From IMG/VR virus record IMGVR_UViG_3300036832_001484, positions 1 to 38,721 of that record: a stretch of 38,721 bases of DNA. One strand, written 5' to 3'. The notes beneath the pieces were generated by a model that was not told where the DNA came from, ran no database searches, and saw only the letters and a list, made by a program, of their open reading frames with translations. This DNA comes from a virus. Below are positions 30,078 through 36,971 of this stretch, piece by piece. Numbering within the stretch: the stretch's first letter is position 1; every line of letters begins with the position of its first letter. The position numbers and the translations under genes are program-made.

Positions 30078-30116
30078 GAGGCGCGTGCGATGCGCCTCTA
30101 TTTGGCAATACTGCCA
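30078..30116 (+). terminator. Terminator/hairpin cassette D
   Basis: GAGGCGC - GTGCGAT - GCGCCTC (perfect 7 bp), TATTT, then TGGCA-ATAC-TGCCA (30103-30116), then TGGAGACCATACT and ATG. Loop identical to cassette B although the stem sequence differs, that is, compensatory change. Confidence 0.75.
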
Positions 30117-30129
30117 TGGAGACCATACT

Positions 30130-30351
30130 ATGTCGTCAGAATTTGACTCTCACGCAGCAGCAGATGCCATCGACAACGTTCTGAGAACATTTTCGGAACT
30201 TGAATCTCTTTCTGAAGATAGAAGAAAGTATCTGGAGAGAGAATTGAATAATCTTCTTCGCAAATCCTACGATGAAGGATTCTCTGATGGAGAAGAAGCT
30301 GCCGAAGAAGATGAGAAAGAAGAAGGTGAGAAAGAAGAAGAACACGAATAG
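30130..30351 (+). CDS. Small acidic protein
   Basis: 73 residues, MSSEFDSHAAADAIDNVLRT ... EDRRKYLERELNNLLRKSYD and then a run of Glu/Asp/Lys (DGEEAAEEDEKEEGEKEEEH). The helical N-terminal part plus an acidic tail is reminiscent of DNA-mimic or polymerase-binding phage factors, but no family is recognised. Confidence 0.65.
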   Translation: MSSEFDSHAAADAIDNVLRTFSELESLSEDRRKYLERELNNLLRKSYDEGFSDGEEAAEEDEKEEGEKEEEHE

Positions 30352-30368
30352 TTGAGTAATTGAACTTG

Positions 30369-30390
30369 GGGCGCTGCTTATGTGGCGCCC
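30369..30390 (+). terminator. Terminator cassette E (short hairpin degenerate)
   Basis: GGGCGC - TGCTTATGTG - GCGCCC (6 bp, one more G available), ACTTTTAGG, then TAATAGGAGGCTACA and ATG. The GGCA...TGCC hairpin is reduced to AGGTAAT, so this copy lacks the second half. Confidence 0.7.
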
Positions 30391-30414
30391 ACTTTTAGGT
30401 AATAGGAGGCTACA

Positions 30415-30789
30415 ATGAAACATGTTATCACGATAGCAATTCTGCTATCAACTACATCTGCTATGGCAGAGCAAAAATGGACGCATTTACCAGATGGTAG
30501 ATGGATGTTTGTGGATCCAAATGATCCGCCTAAATCTGCTCCATCAAACTCGCAAATGTGTGATTTTGAACATCACTGTTATGGAGGTGAAGAATCTTCA
30601 CCATCACCAACTGCGGTTTTACCACCATCACCGTCAACAAATCTTCCACCATCGCATCTTTTATCACAGCCCCAGTCTATGCCAAAAGTTACATATAATC
30701 CAGAACCGGATTGTTGGGATATGAGGCAGGGCATTTTCCCAACAGCTGAAGCAGCTAGAAACGCACGCATCGCATGTGGAGATGAATGA
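30415..30789 (+). CDS. Secreted Pro/Ser-rich protein
   Basis: 124 residues. MKHVITIAILLSTTSAMA is a Sec signal peptide. The mature protein begins EQKWTHLPDGRWMFVDPNDP, has a low-complexity Ser/Pro linker (SSPSPTAVLPPSPSTNLPPS) and a C-terminal WDMRQGIFPTAEAARNARIA segment with paired cysteines. No catalytic motif. Its TGA overlaps the next ATG. Confidence 0.72.
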   Translation: MKHVITIAILLSTTSAMAEQKWTHLPDGRWMFVDPNDPPKSAPSNSQMCDFEHHCYGGEESSPSPTAVLPPSPSTNLPPSHLLSQPQSMPKVTYNPEPDCWDMRQGIFPTAEAARNARIACGDE

Positions 30790-30995
30790 TGCCCAAAGAC
30801 TTGTGGACTGGACAACATTATGTGGGTTTATGTTCATGTAATAGTGGATTACGTGCATATGAGAGAAAAGATGCACGTGACATATTTCTATGTTTTGCAT
30901 GTAATGATTGTTGGGAAGAAAAACAAAAAAGATTCCGTCGTGATGTGTTAGATGATCCAAACTATTGGCATGATGAGCCAATAGATGATGAATAG
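30786..30995 (+). CDS. Small Cys-rich protein
   Basis: 69 residues, MMPKDLWTGQHYVGLCSCNS with C-S-C early and CFACNDC in the middle, a plausible zinc site, then an acidic tail (DDPNYWHDEPIDDE). Starts in an ATGATG overlap with the upstream stop. No family recognised. Confidence 0.65.
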   Translation: MMPKDLWTGQHYVGLCSCNSGLRAYERKDARDIFLCFACNDCWEEKQKRFRRDVLDDPNYWHDEPIDDE

Positions 30996-31004
30996 GAGAT
31001 GTAA

Positions 31005-31235
31005 ATGGCAAATAAAATCAAAGTTCTAAAAGAATACGAAGATGGATTAATTATCCAATGGAACAATTCCATCTGGGTAATTCGTTCTGACGGGGATCAG
31101 CCATCACTCTGGCCTGTGGCGCTTCTATCGAAAGATAAATATGGACATACAGCAATTGTCATACCAAAAGGCACAGACGTAGCTAATGCCAATGCTATAA
31201 TGGCATTGCTAATTGGTATTCCAGATTTGTTTTAA
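31005..31235 (+). CDS. Small beta-rich hypothetical protein
   Basis: 76 residues: MANKIKVLKEYEDGLIIQWN, NSIWVIRSDGDQPSLWPVAL, then a hydrophobic C-terminal helix ANAIMALLIGIPDLF. Short strands suggest an SH3-like barrel. GGAGATGTAA precedes the ATG. No family recognised. Confidence 0.65.
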   Translation: MANKIKVLKEYEDGLIIQWNNSIWVIRSDGDQPSLWPVALLSKDKYGHTAIVIPKGTDVANANAIMALLIGIPDLF

Positions 31236-31247
31236 AGGGGAATGTGA

Positions 31248-31520
31248 ATGATCTTACAACCAGGTCAAAGAGTGCGCTGTATTCGCACTTGTGAAGGCGA
31301 ATGTGCAGGGGAAGCTATTAAAGGTCATATTTATACTGTCATGAACGTAAATGATTTGGGAATCACTTTAGAAGAAATCATATGTGGTATAGGGGGATGC
31401 ACAAATCATTCACTATTTGATCCACGTAATTTCAAGCCTCTTGGAGGTGAAGATGAGGAAATCAAAAAGCTTAAAAAATTGATTAAAGCTCCAAAGAAAA
31501 AATTGGAACCTGTTGACTAA
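31248..31520 (+). CDS. Small SH3/KOW-like protein
   Basis: 90 residues, MILQPGQRVRCIRTCEGECA, GHIYTVMNVND, LGITLEEIICGIGGC and FDPRNFKPLG. The PGQRVRCI ... G.IYTV pattern is that of small SH3-like barrels seen in many phage proteins. The C-terminus is Lys-rich. Four cysteines might bind metal. AGGGGAATGTGA lies upstream. Function unknown. Confidence 0.65.
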   Translation: MILQPGQRVRCIRTCEGECAGEAIKGHIYTVMNVNDLGITLEEIICGIGGCTNHSLFDPRNFKPLGGEDEEIKKLKKLIKAPKKKLEPVD

Positions 31521-31525
31521 ATGAT

Positions 31526-31562
31526 TAGTGGCGCAGCAGCGCCACTATTTGGCACTTTTGCT
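31526..31562 (+). terminator. Terminator/hairpin cassette F
   Basis: TAGTGGCGC - AGCA - GCGCCACTA is a perfect 9-bp stem, then TTT, then GGCA-CTTT-TGCT (31551-31562), then ACAACAGAGGTTATC and ATG. The AGCA tetraloop form matches the GGCGCAGCAGCGC hairpin on the minus strand near 26480-26495. Confidence 0.75.
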
Positions 31563-31577
31563 ACAACAGAGGTTATC

Positions 31578-31892
31578 ATGGCACATAAATATCAAATTTG
31601 GTATATGAAACCTTCATGGTTTATAAATGGAAATGCATTTAAAGAAAAACCAAATCCACAAGATTTGGGATATACGCATATCTACCTAAAAGACTTTGAG
31701 ATGGAAAATAGTAATCTTGAAATCATCTATGCTGCTATGCAAGGTGAAGTTTGGTCACCAAATGGTGAAGCAAGAGATCTGATAAGATCAAAAGGTCTTC
31801 AGCATACCTCAATGTCTATTGGTGATGTTATAGTAAATGATTTGGGTACAGCATATATGGTTGCTTCAGAAGGATTTTTATTACTGACGTAA
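31578..31892 (+). CDS. YodL-like domain protein
   Basis: 104 residues. YQIWYMKPSWFINGNAF, THIYLKDFEMENSNLEIIYA, QGEVWSPNGEARDLIRSKGL and HTSMSIGDVIVNDLGTAYMV follow the YodL-type pattern, whose diagnostic feature is HTSMSVGDVI. Such proteins occur in phages and conjugative elements; their biochemical role is not established. The gene follows cassette F and precedes the expanded cassette G. Confidence 0.7.
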   Translation: MAHKYQIWYMKPSWFINGNAFKEKPNPQDLGYTHIYLKDFEMENSNLEIIYAAMQGEVWSPNGEARDLIRSKGLQHTSMSIGDVIVNDLGTAYMVASEGFLLLT

Positions 31893-31897
31893 TATAT

Positions 31898-32014
31898 TGG
31901 CGCGATCTGACTAGCATCACCCCCGGTGCTCTCAGGTGAATGACTCTGAAAGAGAGAGCAGAGTTCAATTGATGAAGGAGGATGGATCCTCGCCGCGCCA
32001 TTTGGTATTTTAAC
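31898..32014 (+). promoter_or_regulatory. Expanded cassette G: multi-branched RNA element
   Basis: A 7-bp closing stem TGGCGCG (31898-31904) / CGCGCCA (31994-32000), as in the other cassettes, but its loop is expanded to about 89 nt containing CACC-CCC-GGTG, ACTCTG/CAGAGT and GGAT-GG-ATCC type hairpins, predicting a four-way junction. TTTGGTATTTTAACATGGAGGCTACT follows, a decayed form of the GGCA...TGCC unit plus ribosome-binding site. No tRNA features (no T-loop sequence, no CCA end) are present. Confidence 0.55.
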
Positions 32015-32026
32015 ATGGAGGCTACT

Positions 32027-32257
32027 GTGATAAAGGTAACGGATGATATTTTTCAAGAACTGCTCCGAATTCAAGGAGCAGTGGTAGAAGCATATGGCAT
32101 TCATGCTGTGACACTTGCCATAATGAAGATCATAGATAGAAAAGCTGAGCATCATGCTGTCACTTTGACAGATATAACGATGGCTAGACATTGGGCGAAC
32201 TGCTCTGATGCCGCAGTTGCGCTTGAAGCTGTAACATTGCGGGAGTTTGGAGAATGA
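32027..32257 (+). CDS. Small helical protein, GTG start
   Basis: 76 residues, beginning (GTG) MIKVTDDIFQELLRIQGAVV then EAYGIHAVTLAIMKIIDRKA and WANCSDAAVALEAVTLREFG. I chose GTG because GGAGGCTACT lies directly before it, the same context as neighbouring ATG starts; ATG codons at 31982 or 32015 would place the start inside or before that site. No family recognised. Confidence 0.62.
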   Translation: MIKVTDDIFQELLRIQGAVVEAYGIHAVTLAIMKIIDRKAEHHAVTLTDITMARHWANCSDAAVALEAVTLREFGE

Positions 32258-32484
32258 AAAAACTTCTCACCATAGCACTTCTAATAGCGAACCACACTGC
32301 TCATTCAGCAGAGACTTGTCAAACAACTGGAAAACTCACACATTGTTGGGACTCTAACACTGGTGCGCTGCATTCAACTATTGAACAAAGCAACAGTGGA
32401 TATTCCCATACTTGGACGCCGCAAGGCGAGAACTTTACAACATGGGACCACAATGGTCTCTCGAATACATGGAGAACAAAATGA
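32254..32484 (+). CDS. Small secreted protein
   Basis: 76 residues. MKKLLTIALLIANHTAHSAE is a short Sec signal peptide. The mature part CQTTGKLTHCWDSNTGALHS ... YSHTWTPQGENFTTWDHNGL has Thr/Trp/His-rich repeats and two cysteines. ATGA overlaps with both neighbours. The style resembles small secreted proteins of Rhizobiales phages; function unknown. Confidence 0.72.
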   Translation: MKKLLTIALLIANHTAHSAETCQTTGKLTHCWDSNTGALHSTIEQSNSGYSHTWTPQGENFTTWDHNGLSNTWRTK

Positions 32485-32675
32485 AATTTGTTGTGAAAAA
32501 TACTTCCCGTGGATGGGAAATTGAGCTTTGCAAACCAATAAGAGAAGGAAGTAAATATTTTCACACAGCAAAGCTACAGTGGCGCACCTTGCCAGAAAAT
32601 CTAAATCCAGACTTCATTTATGAAGACTATGAGGAAGCAAAAGATGCTCTGGAAAGAAGGAAATCTGAGAAATGA
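32481..32675 (+). CDS. Small hypothetical protein
   Basis: 64 residues, MKFVVKNTSRGWEIELCKPI ... FIYEDYEEAKDALERRKSEK: a beta hairpin followed by a helix. Starts in an ATGA overlap and ends in another. No family recognised. Confidence 0.65.
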   Translation: MKFVVKNTSRGWEIELCKPIREGSKYFHTAKLQWRTLPENLNPDFIYEDYEEAKDALERRKSEK

Positions 32676-32869
32676 TTAAAAAAGTAACCAAAAAACAGCG
32701 AGAGCGTCTTGCTGAGTTGCGCATAGGTCTCGACTCATATGCTAGACCACTACGTGACGTAGATATGTTACGCAATGTGGTTGATGAGCTTTTGGCAATA
32801 TTACTTAATGAGCCAGGTGAAACTGGCAAGAAAGGTGATGTCAAAAGCTATCGGGGAGATGATATATGA
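32672..32869 (+). CDS. Small helical protein
   Basis: 65 residues, MIKKVTKKQRERLAELRIGL, a helix with VDMLRNVVDELLAILLNEPG, then a polar tail. ATGA overlaps at both ends. No family recognised. Confidence 0.65.
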   Translation: MIKKVTKKQRERLAELRIGLDSYARPLRDVDMLRNVVDELLAILLNEPGETGKKGDVKSYRGDDI

Positions 32870-33195
32870 ATAATATCATATATCATGATTTTAAGAAAAG
32901 TCCAAATCAAAACAAACCAAAAAATTGTGTCAATTTTAGTAATTGCACAAATTTTGAAGCAGAAATTTACTCAATAAATTTTGAAGAATTTACTTATCAT
33001 AATAATCGTAAACCTGGTGATGAATATTATATTGGAGCACAAATAGGAATTGATGAAGGGGAATTTCCAGTAATTGATATTCAATTTAGTGAAATGTTAA
33101 TAGCATATATTATGCCATTAGATGAGGCTAAAAAATTAGTGAATGTATTATTGGAATGTATTAAAGAATTAGAGCCACCGCTATCATCAGCTTAG
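32866..33195 (+). CDS. Hypothetical protein
   Basis: 109 residues, Asn/Lys-rich N-terminus (DFKKSPNQNKPKNCVNFSNC), then beta strands (EYYIGAQIGIDEGEFPVIDI) and a C-terminal helix (LDEAKKLVNVLLECIKELEP). Two closely spaced cysteines. Very AT-rich codon use. No family recognised. Confidence 0.65.
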   Translation: MNNIIYHDFKKSPNQNKPKNCVNFSNCTNFEAEIYSINFEEFTYHNNRKPGDEYYIGAQIGIDEGEFPVIDIQFSEMLIAYIMPLDEAKKLVNVLLECIKELEPPLSSA

Positions 33196-33207
33196 TTGGA
33201 GAATTGA

Positions 33208-33657
33208 ATGCCAAATCAATGTGGCAGTTGTACTTTATGTTGCAAACTATTGGGTGTACCAGAGCTTAAAAAACCACCTGGTAAATGGTGCGCCCATTGT
33301 ACTATTGGAAAAGGCTGCAAAATTTATCCAGAAAGACCGCAGCCTTGCGTTGATTTTGAATGTGGTTGGTTAATATCGAATTTGCCACTTGAGTATCGCC
33401 CAGATCATTCTCATATGGTAATGACAGGTGAGAATGATAAAACATTTTTTATCCATATAGATCCAAATTATCCTAATGCTACTGAGACTAAAATAGGGCA
33501 GAAAATATTAGATTTGATACATAAATCTGGTTTGTCAATAATTTTAGTGACAGGAGATAAAAGGAAACTTTTATCAACATCATTTAGAGAATTAGAAAAA
33601 GCACAAGCACTCATGAAGAAGATGGAGATCAAAGATGCCAAGATCAAAGAAAGCTGA
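33208..33657 (+). CDS. CxxCxxCC (YkgJ-type) metal-cluster protein
   Basis: 149 residues. The opening CGSCTLCCKLLGVPELKKPP with C5-x2-C8-x2-C11-C12, then WCAHCTIGKGCKIYPERPQP and C-x5-C-type residues (CVDFECGW), is the YkgJ/CxxCxxCC pattern, thought to bind zinc or an iron-sulphur cluster. The C-terminal 80 residues are an alpha/beta extension with IILVTGDKRKLLS. Phage versions are known but their function is not. It overlaps the next gene by 23 nt. Confidence 0.78.
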   Translation: MPNQCGSCTLCCKLLGVPELKKPPGKWCAHCTIGKGCKIYPERPQPCVDFECGWLISNLPLEYRPDHSHMVMTGENDKTFFIHIDPNYPNATETKIGQKILDLIHKSGLSIILVTGDKRKLLSTSFRELEKAQALMKKMEIKDAKIKES

Positions 33658-33877
33658 CAAATTCCAATTAGAATTTGAAAAAGAGGCGCTGCTTGAAAGA
33701 TGCGCCAATCTTATATTGGCGTTGAAGCCGTTTGCTGATTTAGCAGATTATTTCGATGGCAGAAATGACAAAGAAATAATCAAACCAACATTAAATGTTG
33801 GATACTTACGCGCAGCCAAGAAGGCGATAGATGACGCACTATATGACTACTCAAACGAAAAGGAGAAAGTAAAATGA
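33635..33877 (+). CDS. Small helical protein
   Basis: 80 residues, MPRSKKADKFQLEFEKEALL ... NLILALKPFADLADYFDGRN and GYLRAAKKAIDDALYDYSNE. Two amphipathic helices; the KPFADLADYFDG motif resembles small phage coil proteins. GGAG lies 8 nt ahead of the ATG inside the upstream gene; ATGA overlap with the next gene. Confidence 0.65.
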   Translation: MPRSKKADKFQLEFEKEALLERCANLILALKPFADLADYFDGRNDKEIIKPTLNVGYLRAAKKAIDDALYDYSNEKEKVK

Positions 33878-34113
33878 ACCCGTTACTACCGTTTGCACTA
33901 ATCAGTAGTTGGTGGTATTACGATACTGGAATACATCAATGTGCTCCAGGAGTATCGCCAGCTGAAATGGTCCATTTCATAGAGAATATGGGACAAACTC
34001 CCCGTGTTCGATATGATGGAAAGCGTATCTTGGTAATGAAGAATACCGATGATACGCAAGGTCTTATTTTCTACCAAAGTAAGACTGACTGCGAGGAAGA
34101 CGGAAGAACTTGA
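33874..34113 (+). CDS. Hypothetical protein, possibly membrane-anchored
   Basis: 79 residues: MNPLLPFALISSWWYYDTGI has a short hydrophobic N-terminus too weak for a clear signal peptide, then HQCAPGVSPAEMVHFIENMG and a beta-rich end. One Cys near the N-terminus and one near the C-terminus could pair if exported. Starts in an ATGA overlap. Confidence 0.62.
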   Translation: MNPLLPFALISSWWYYDTGIHQCAPGVSPAEMVHFIENMGQTPRVRYDGKRILVMKNTDDTQGLIFYQSKTDCEEDGRT

Positions 34114-34122
34114 GAGGCTACT

Positions 34123-34353
34123 ATGAGTCAAGGTGAATTTAGTGTGTGTCAATTTTTTGAGAATGACACATATGAGTATGTGCGCCGCTATGTAAGTGCT
34201 GAAGAAGCAATGAAAGCAGCGGTTCATTATTCTAGTAATGTGGCTTGCAAGCTTGGTATTACCAAGCGAGTCATCATTACTGATGGAGGAGATTGCGTTA
34301 ATTGGGAATGGATTAACGGACAGGGCGTGACATTCCATTGGCAAGAATCCTAG
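34123..34353 (+). CDS. Small hypothetical protein
   Basis: 76 residues: MSQGEFSVCQFFENDTYEYV, RRYVSAEEAMKAAVHYSSNV, VIITDGGDCVNWEW. The middle (YVSAEEAMKAAVHY) resembles short phage proteins that take a ferredoxin-like or beta-alpha-beta fold. GAGGCTACT precedes the ATG. The stop lies inside the 34349-34383 hairpin. Confidence 0.65.
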   Translation: MSQGEFSVCQFFENDTYEYVRRYVSAEEAMKAAVHYSSNVACKLGITKRVIITDGGDCVNWEWINGQGVTFHWQES

Positions 34354-34435
34354 TGGCGATTCTGCCCCCCAGGCACCACTAGGTATGACTGGCCGAGCGC
34401 AAGCTCGGCCTTTTTCATTTGTTAGGCAATTTGCC
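34349..34435 (+). terminator. Cassette H: double terminator plus GGCAATTTGCC hairpin
   Basis: First hairpin CCTAGTGG ... CCACTAGG (34349-34383) with nested TGCC/GGCA. Second, a canonical intrinsic terminator GGCCGAGC-GCAA-GCTCGGCC followed by TTTTT (34391-34415, GNRA loop). Then TTAGGCAATTTGCCA (34425-34435) and TGGAGGTTACT-ATG. This is the strongest stop in the right arm, yet it is followed by the same short hairpin and site as the others. Confidence 0.85.
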
Positions 34436-34447
34436 ATGGAGGTTACT

Positions 34448-34699
34448 ATGGTTACTAAAGCGAAAATATCCATCGAGTTGAATGTGGATGTGGCACAAGA
34501 AGTGCATTATTCACTTGAATCTCTGTTAAAGAAAATAGATTGGGTACTAGAAAATCAACCACCGCGCAAACCATCTCAATTAGAGGCGCTACAAATACGA
34601 CGTGAACTATTGGAGCGTGCATCTTTGAACTTTAAAGATGCGCTCAACAATCGTGCTCTTGAGAATTCAACAAAGCCAACTTTAAAGGCTGTTAAATAA
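34448..34699 (+). CDS. Small helical protein
   Basis: 83 residues, MVTKAKISIELNVDVAQEVH, YSLESLLKKIDWVLENQPPR and then EALQIRRELLERASLNFKDA. The N-terminal strand followed by two amphipathic helices suggests a small dimeric fold. GGAGGTTACT precedes the ATG. No family recognised. Confidence 0.65.
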   Translation: MVTKAKISIELNVDVAQEVHYSLESLLKKIDWVLENQPPRKPSQLEALQIRRELLERASLNFKDALNNRALENSTKPTLKAVK

Positions 34700-34861
34700 G
34701 TTTCGTGTCAATGTTCCTATTTGGCTGCATACCTGGAAAATAGGCGTCCTCAGCATTTTGCGTATCACGAATGTTTGAGGGATCGAGAGTTGACATGAAT
34801 AGAGAGGGAGAGTGGATACGGCATCTTGCCATTCTCCCTCTCACTACTTAAGGAGGGAACT
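34700..34861 (+). promoter_or_regulatory. Folded spacer with possible promoter
   Basis: Contains CCTATTT ... AAATAGG (34713-34745 region) and a longer hairpin GAGGGAGA-GTGG ... CCAT-TCTCCCTC (about 34804-34842). Across the second hairpin lies TTGACA (about 34790-34795) with TGGATA 17 nt later, a possible promoter whose RNA would begin in the hairpin. AAGGAGG and a GTG start follow. No gene. Confidence 0.45.
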
Positions 34862-35056
34862 GTGAAAATAGAAACATGCATTTATGACAAGGAAATCGGC
34901 CATCAACTTGATATCACAGCACCACAAGCTGTGGAAATCGTTGTATCTTTTGACGATAAAACTATCTGGATTAATATAGATGGTATATGTAAACTTCGTG
35001 TATGCCAAATAGAACATTTGGAACTTATTGGAGTTGGGCGCGAAATGGAGAAATGA
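34862..35056 (+). CDS. Small hypothetical protein, GTG start
   Basis: 64 residues beginning (GTG) MKIETCIYDKEIGHQLDITA, then PQAVEIVVSFDDKTIWINID and LRVCQIEHLELI: a beta-strand-rich small protein. The strong AAGGAGG 5 nt ahead fixes the GTG; a TTG further upstream lies in the hairpin. No family recognised. Confidence 0.65.
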   Translation: MKIETCIYDKEIGHQLDITAPQAVEIVVSFDDKTIWINIDGICKLRVCQIEHLELIGVGREMEK

Positions 35057-35057
35057 A

Positions 35058-35324
35058 ATGCGACTGGGGCGCAACATAATTGTGATATATTTTTGTTTAT
35101 TATCTCAAACAGCTCAAGCATGTCATAAATATAGTATATGGCATTATCCATGGACTCAAAAATGCGATGCAAGAGTACATGTGGTAAATGTACCACAAGT
35201 GCTTCCACCAATACGTGATAATGATATTCCTTTGCCTTCGTTAGATGATAATTGGAATGAAGGTGCGCCAGATGATGAATTGAAAGCAAGACTAATGTTG
35301 CGTGGATTGTTGGAGGCTAAATGA
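35058..35324 (+). CDS. Small secreted protein
   Basis: 88 residues. MRLGRNIIVIYFCLLSQTAQ, cleaved after AQA, is a Sec signal peptide; the mature chain starts CHKYSIWHYPWTQKCDARVH, so a lipoprotein is conceivable but the box (QTAQA-C) is not a good lipobox. The middle VPQVLPPIRDNDIPLPSLDD is Pro-rich. This pattern (signal, CHxYSxWxYPxPQxC, Pro-rich stretch) recurs in small proteins of Rhizobiales and their phages. Function unknown. Confidence 0.72.
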   Translation: MRLGRNIIVIYFCLLSQTAQACHKYSIWHYPWTQKCDARVHVVNVPQVLPPIRDNDIPLPSLDDNWNEGAPDDELKARLMLRGLLEAK

Positions 35325-35530
35325 GCTACCCAAAATCAGCATACACAAAACTACCTGAGGGATGGAAAAAATGTTTGGGAAAATATCAAAAAATAAGTAC
35401 CGCAACAAAAATGGCAAATATTTGGAATAATAGAAGAGATGAATATTACTATAAAATATTCCCAAAATTCAACAATAAAGAAACCTGTTTTATCATTGCT
35501 CGCAAACTAAAAAAGGAGATTGACAAATGA
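35321..35530 (+). CDS. Small Lys/Asn-rich protein
   Basis: 69 residues, MSYPKSAYTKLPEGWKKCLG, KISTATKMANIWNNRRDEYY. Basic, no recognised motif. ATGA overlaps on both sides. Confidence 0.65.
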   Translation: MSYPKSAYTKLPEGWKKCLGKYQKISTATKMANIWNNRRDEYYYKIFPKFNNKETCFIIARKLKKEIDK

Positions 35531-35868
35531 GCAAGAAACACCACTTATATAGTGTATGGGAAATAACATCAAATCATATAATGAAGCGTGGCTATACAGC
35601 AGCGTTTCATGTGACTAAGCACGAAAAAGATACATTATATGAAAGTGAATCTGAACCATACACAGTTGAACAATACTCACGAAACAATTGGTACAGATGC
35701 AGTTGCCCAGGTTTCGTTAATTATCATCATTGTAAACATCAATCAATAGTTAATGAATTTGTCCAACAAGGCAAAGTAGGTACTGGATCACTGTACGATT
35801 ATGATTCTAAAAGATGGTCTAATCAATTTGTAGACGTTCCAGAGGAAGAATACGATGAATTCGAATGA
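35527..35868 (+). CDS. SWIM zinc-finger protein
   Basis: 113 residues. YRCSCPGFVNYHHCKHQSIV is a SWIM-type zinc finger (C-x-C-x8-C-x-H), usually binding DNA or protein partners. The preceding SEPYTVEQYSRNNWYRC and following helix (NEFVQQGKVG) are typical of free-standing SWIM proteins. The acidic C-terminus (DVPEEEYDEFE) overlaps the next start. Confidence 0.78.
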   Translation: MSKKHHLYSVWEITSNHIMKRGYTAAFHVTKHEKDTLYESESEPYTVEQYSRNNWYRCSCPGFVNYHHCKHQSIVNEFVQQGKVGTGSLYDYDSKRWSNQFVDVPEEEYDEFE

Positions 35869-36970
35869 ACGAACCCTTGCGGATGACATGATACGTGCGG
35901 CGCACCTGGCGCCACTTGATATGCCACGTGTAGGTGGATTTTTACATGCTGGCAAACTTATTAGTCGTGCTCAACGTTTCTTCATACAAAATGAAGCTCG
36001 CGATGCGGTTTATAATGTACTCAACAGTAAACCTTCATCATTGTTACAGGCGACCAACTTCGCTCGCTTGCCATTTCCTATTACATGGCTTGAATGGGAG
36101 CGCCACTTAGAAGATCAATCAAAATTGATCAAAGGTCACTATCCTGTAACTCGTGTTGGCGTATTAATGCAACAAGTAGGCGCGCGCTCCATACGCCTGT
36201 TTACTTGTTGGAGATTGAAGAATGATCCAAAAATGTTAGATGATAGAATTCCAAAAAAATATTTGGATTTTGCAAGACAAGTTGATAGGCTAGGAATCTC
36301 AGCTTTAGAAGGTGCATGGGATTTAGATTCAATAAATGGTAAACCTGCATTTGAAATTCAAGAAGCAAAAGAATTAAGAAAATTTAATACAGCAAATTGG
36401 TTTCGTCGTCCATTAGTTAGTGGTAATATTGAAAAATTGAAAGAAATGTTTGTAACTGAAGGATACCGTGAACCTATCAGAATAGCATTGAACAATCCAG
36501 CTGAACTTAAAGCAATGCAAACATTGGAAAAATGTGCATGTTATCGCATTCATGAAGAGGCAAATGGTCTTGACGTTTTTCTACATTCTCAATTAAAAGG
36601 GAATGATGCAAATGCCCTTATCAGAGATTTAGAAGATGAGATGGCGCCAGCATTGGCATTAATCATCCTTTTGAATTCAAAGAACTGCGTTGATATAGAG
36701 CCAATAGAACCACCTATTAAATTAAATAAAGCACTCAGAAAAGCTAGGAAAGCTGAATTAGTAAAATATTCAACAGTGCATCTCAAATTAAGTCGATCAC
36801 AATCTAATGTAGCAGATTCAAAAGGGCATGATGGAACAACTAGGGCGCGCCACTTAGTTAAAGGTCACTTCAAAGTACGCAAAACTGGCGTATTTTGGTG
36901 GTCTTTTCATATGGCAGGATCAGAAAAAGCAGGCGTTGTAATACGTAAGGGATATGAAGTGGAGGAGTAA
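35855..36970 (+). CDS. Conserved phage/alphaproteobacterial protein, unknown function
   Basis: 371 residues, the largest gene of the right arm. N-terminal 130 are helical with FARLPFPITWLEWERHLEDQ. The C-terminus TTRARHLVKGHFKVRKTGVF followed by WWSFHMAGSEKAGVV is an R-x2-H-x2-(R/K)-GH-F-x-R pattern that recurs at the ends of several uncharacterised phage and bacterial proteins. No nuclease or ATPase motif is seen. Codons switch between GC-rich ends and an AT-rich middle (36220-36460), perhaps a patchwork gene. It overlaps the SWIM gene by 14 nt. Confidence 0.7.
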   Translation: MNSNERTLADDMIRAAHLAPLDMPRVGGFLHAGKLISRAQRFFIQNEARDAVYNVLNSKPSSLLQATNFARLPFPITWLEWERHLEDQSKLIKGHYPVTRVGVLMQQVGARSIRLFTCWRLKNDPKMLDDRIPKKYLDFARQVDRLGISALEGAWDLDSINGKPAFEIQEAKELRKFNTANWFRRPLVSGNIEKLKEMFVTEGYREPIRIALNNPAELKAMQTLEKCACYRIHEEANGLDVFLHSQLKGNDANALIRDLEDEMAPALALIILLNSKNCVDIEPIEPPIKLNKALRKARKAELVKYSTVHLKLSRSQSNVADSKGHDGTTRARHLVKGHFKVRKTGVFWWSFHMAGSEKAGVVIRKGYEVEE

Positions 36971-36971
36971 A

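Noticed and set aside
31898-32000. tRNA or tmRNA gene suggested by the 7-bp closing stem
   Set aside because: No T-arm GTTCGAATC sequence, no anticodon arm of correct size, no CCA-type end; other cassettes share the closing stem.
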